From an uncultured bacterium (GTDB taxonomy: Bacteria > Bacteroidota > Bacteroidia > Sphingobacteriales > Sphingobacteriaceae), in the NCBI GenBank assembly GCA_903958995.1, contig CAJBVG010000239.1:1-6932 (forward strand): a DNA stretch of 6,932 nt. The letters run 5' to 3'. Made by a program: the position numbers and the translations under genes. The stretch's first letter is position 1. Every line of letters starts with the position of its first letter. Shown here in pieces: positions 6,742 to 6,932 of the stretch. The notes under the pieces are model-generated. The model made no database searches. It saw nothing but the letters and a program-made list of their open reading frames with translations, and was not told where the DNA came from.

Positions 6742-6932
6742 TGAAAAAAGTAGTTTTTGTATTGGTTTTACTTTTTTCATTCATCACCGTACAAGCTCAA
6801 AATTTTGATATTAATTTACTGAAATCCATTAACCAAAATCGAAATAAAAATTTAGACCCCACTTTTGAGTTCATCAGTAAAAGTGTGACACCGATTAACA
6901 TTGGCGCACCTGTACTACTCTATGGAATTGGA
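6741..6932 (+). CDS. PAP2-family phosphatase, N-terminal part only (runs off the window)
   Basis: The first 64 codons are present and open to the window edge. Residues 1-19 form a signal peptide (MKK, then a hydrophobic core) with likely cleavage at VQA|Q. The mature start, FDINLLKSINQNRN followed by NLDPTFEFISKSVTPI, resembles the opening of Bacteroidota PAP2-superfamily membrane phosphatases, in which an aspartate-led 'LL..IN..R...LD' segment and an 'iS.s..P' segment precede the first core helix. A hydrophobic stretch begins near residue 54. The catalytic motifs of the family lie outside the window, so the assignment rests on N-terminal resemblance only. Such enzymes dephosphorylate lipid phosphates such as undecaprenyl pyrophosphate or phosphatidic acid. 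The ATG shares its A with the last base of the GH92 stop (TAATG), which argues for co-transcription and translational coupling. Confidence 0.72.
   Translation, partial: MKKVVFVLVLLFSFITVQAQNFDINLLKSINQNRNKNLDPTFEFISKSVTPINIGAPVLLYGIG

Overview
The window comes from an AT-rich genome that looks like a member of the Bacteroidota. Three things point there: a GH92 exo-mannosidase with chitobiase-like and F5/8 C-terminal modules, the lack of clear Shine-Dalgarno sequences before most starts, and the style of the signal peptides (short, hydrophobic, ending A|Q). This assignment is inferred from protein character, not from a marker gene.

Layout. Positions 1-1855 hold a minus-strand pair, tryptophanase (tnaA, 1855 to 485) followed by a QueD-type 6-carboxytetrahydropterin synthase (queD, 491 to 63). 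The two reading frames overlap by 7 nt. A near-perfect 20-21 bp tandem duplication spans the queD stop codon. Positions 1856-2037 are a divergent intergenic region. On the tnaA side it holds a possible 12-codon leader ORF with a single Trp codon, followed three bases later by an 8-bp inverted repeat that ends 16 nt before the tnaA start. The order resembles a regulatory leader but is unproven.

Positions 2038-3828 (plus strand) encode a 596-residue protein I cannot name. Its motifs match a nitronate-monooxygenase-like flavin TIM barrel, with an extra helical segment near the N-terminus and a cysteine-containing C-terminal region. After a 48-bp gap with a small AT-rich hairpin comes a secreted multidomain GH92 alpha-mannosidase (3877-6741). 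Its stop codon overlaps the start of a PAP2-family phosphatase (TAATG) that runs off the right edge.

How the genes fit together. TnaA degrades tryptophan to indole, pyruvate and ammonia. QueD acts in queuosine/deazapurine synthesis. No shared pathway is evident, although the frame overlap suggests coupled translation. The GH92 enzyme probably trims mannose from glycans outside the cytoplasm. No SusC/SusD genes, sigma/anti-sigma pair or other glycosidases are in view, so this does not look like a classical polysaccharide-utilization locus within these limits. The least understood item is the flavin-barrel-like protein; the tnaA leader is the most testable regulatory lead. No rRNA, tRNA, CRISPR array or mobile element was seen.
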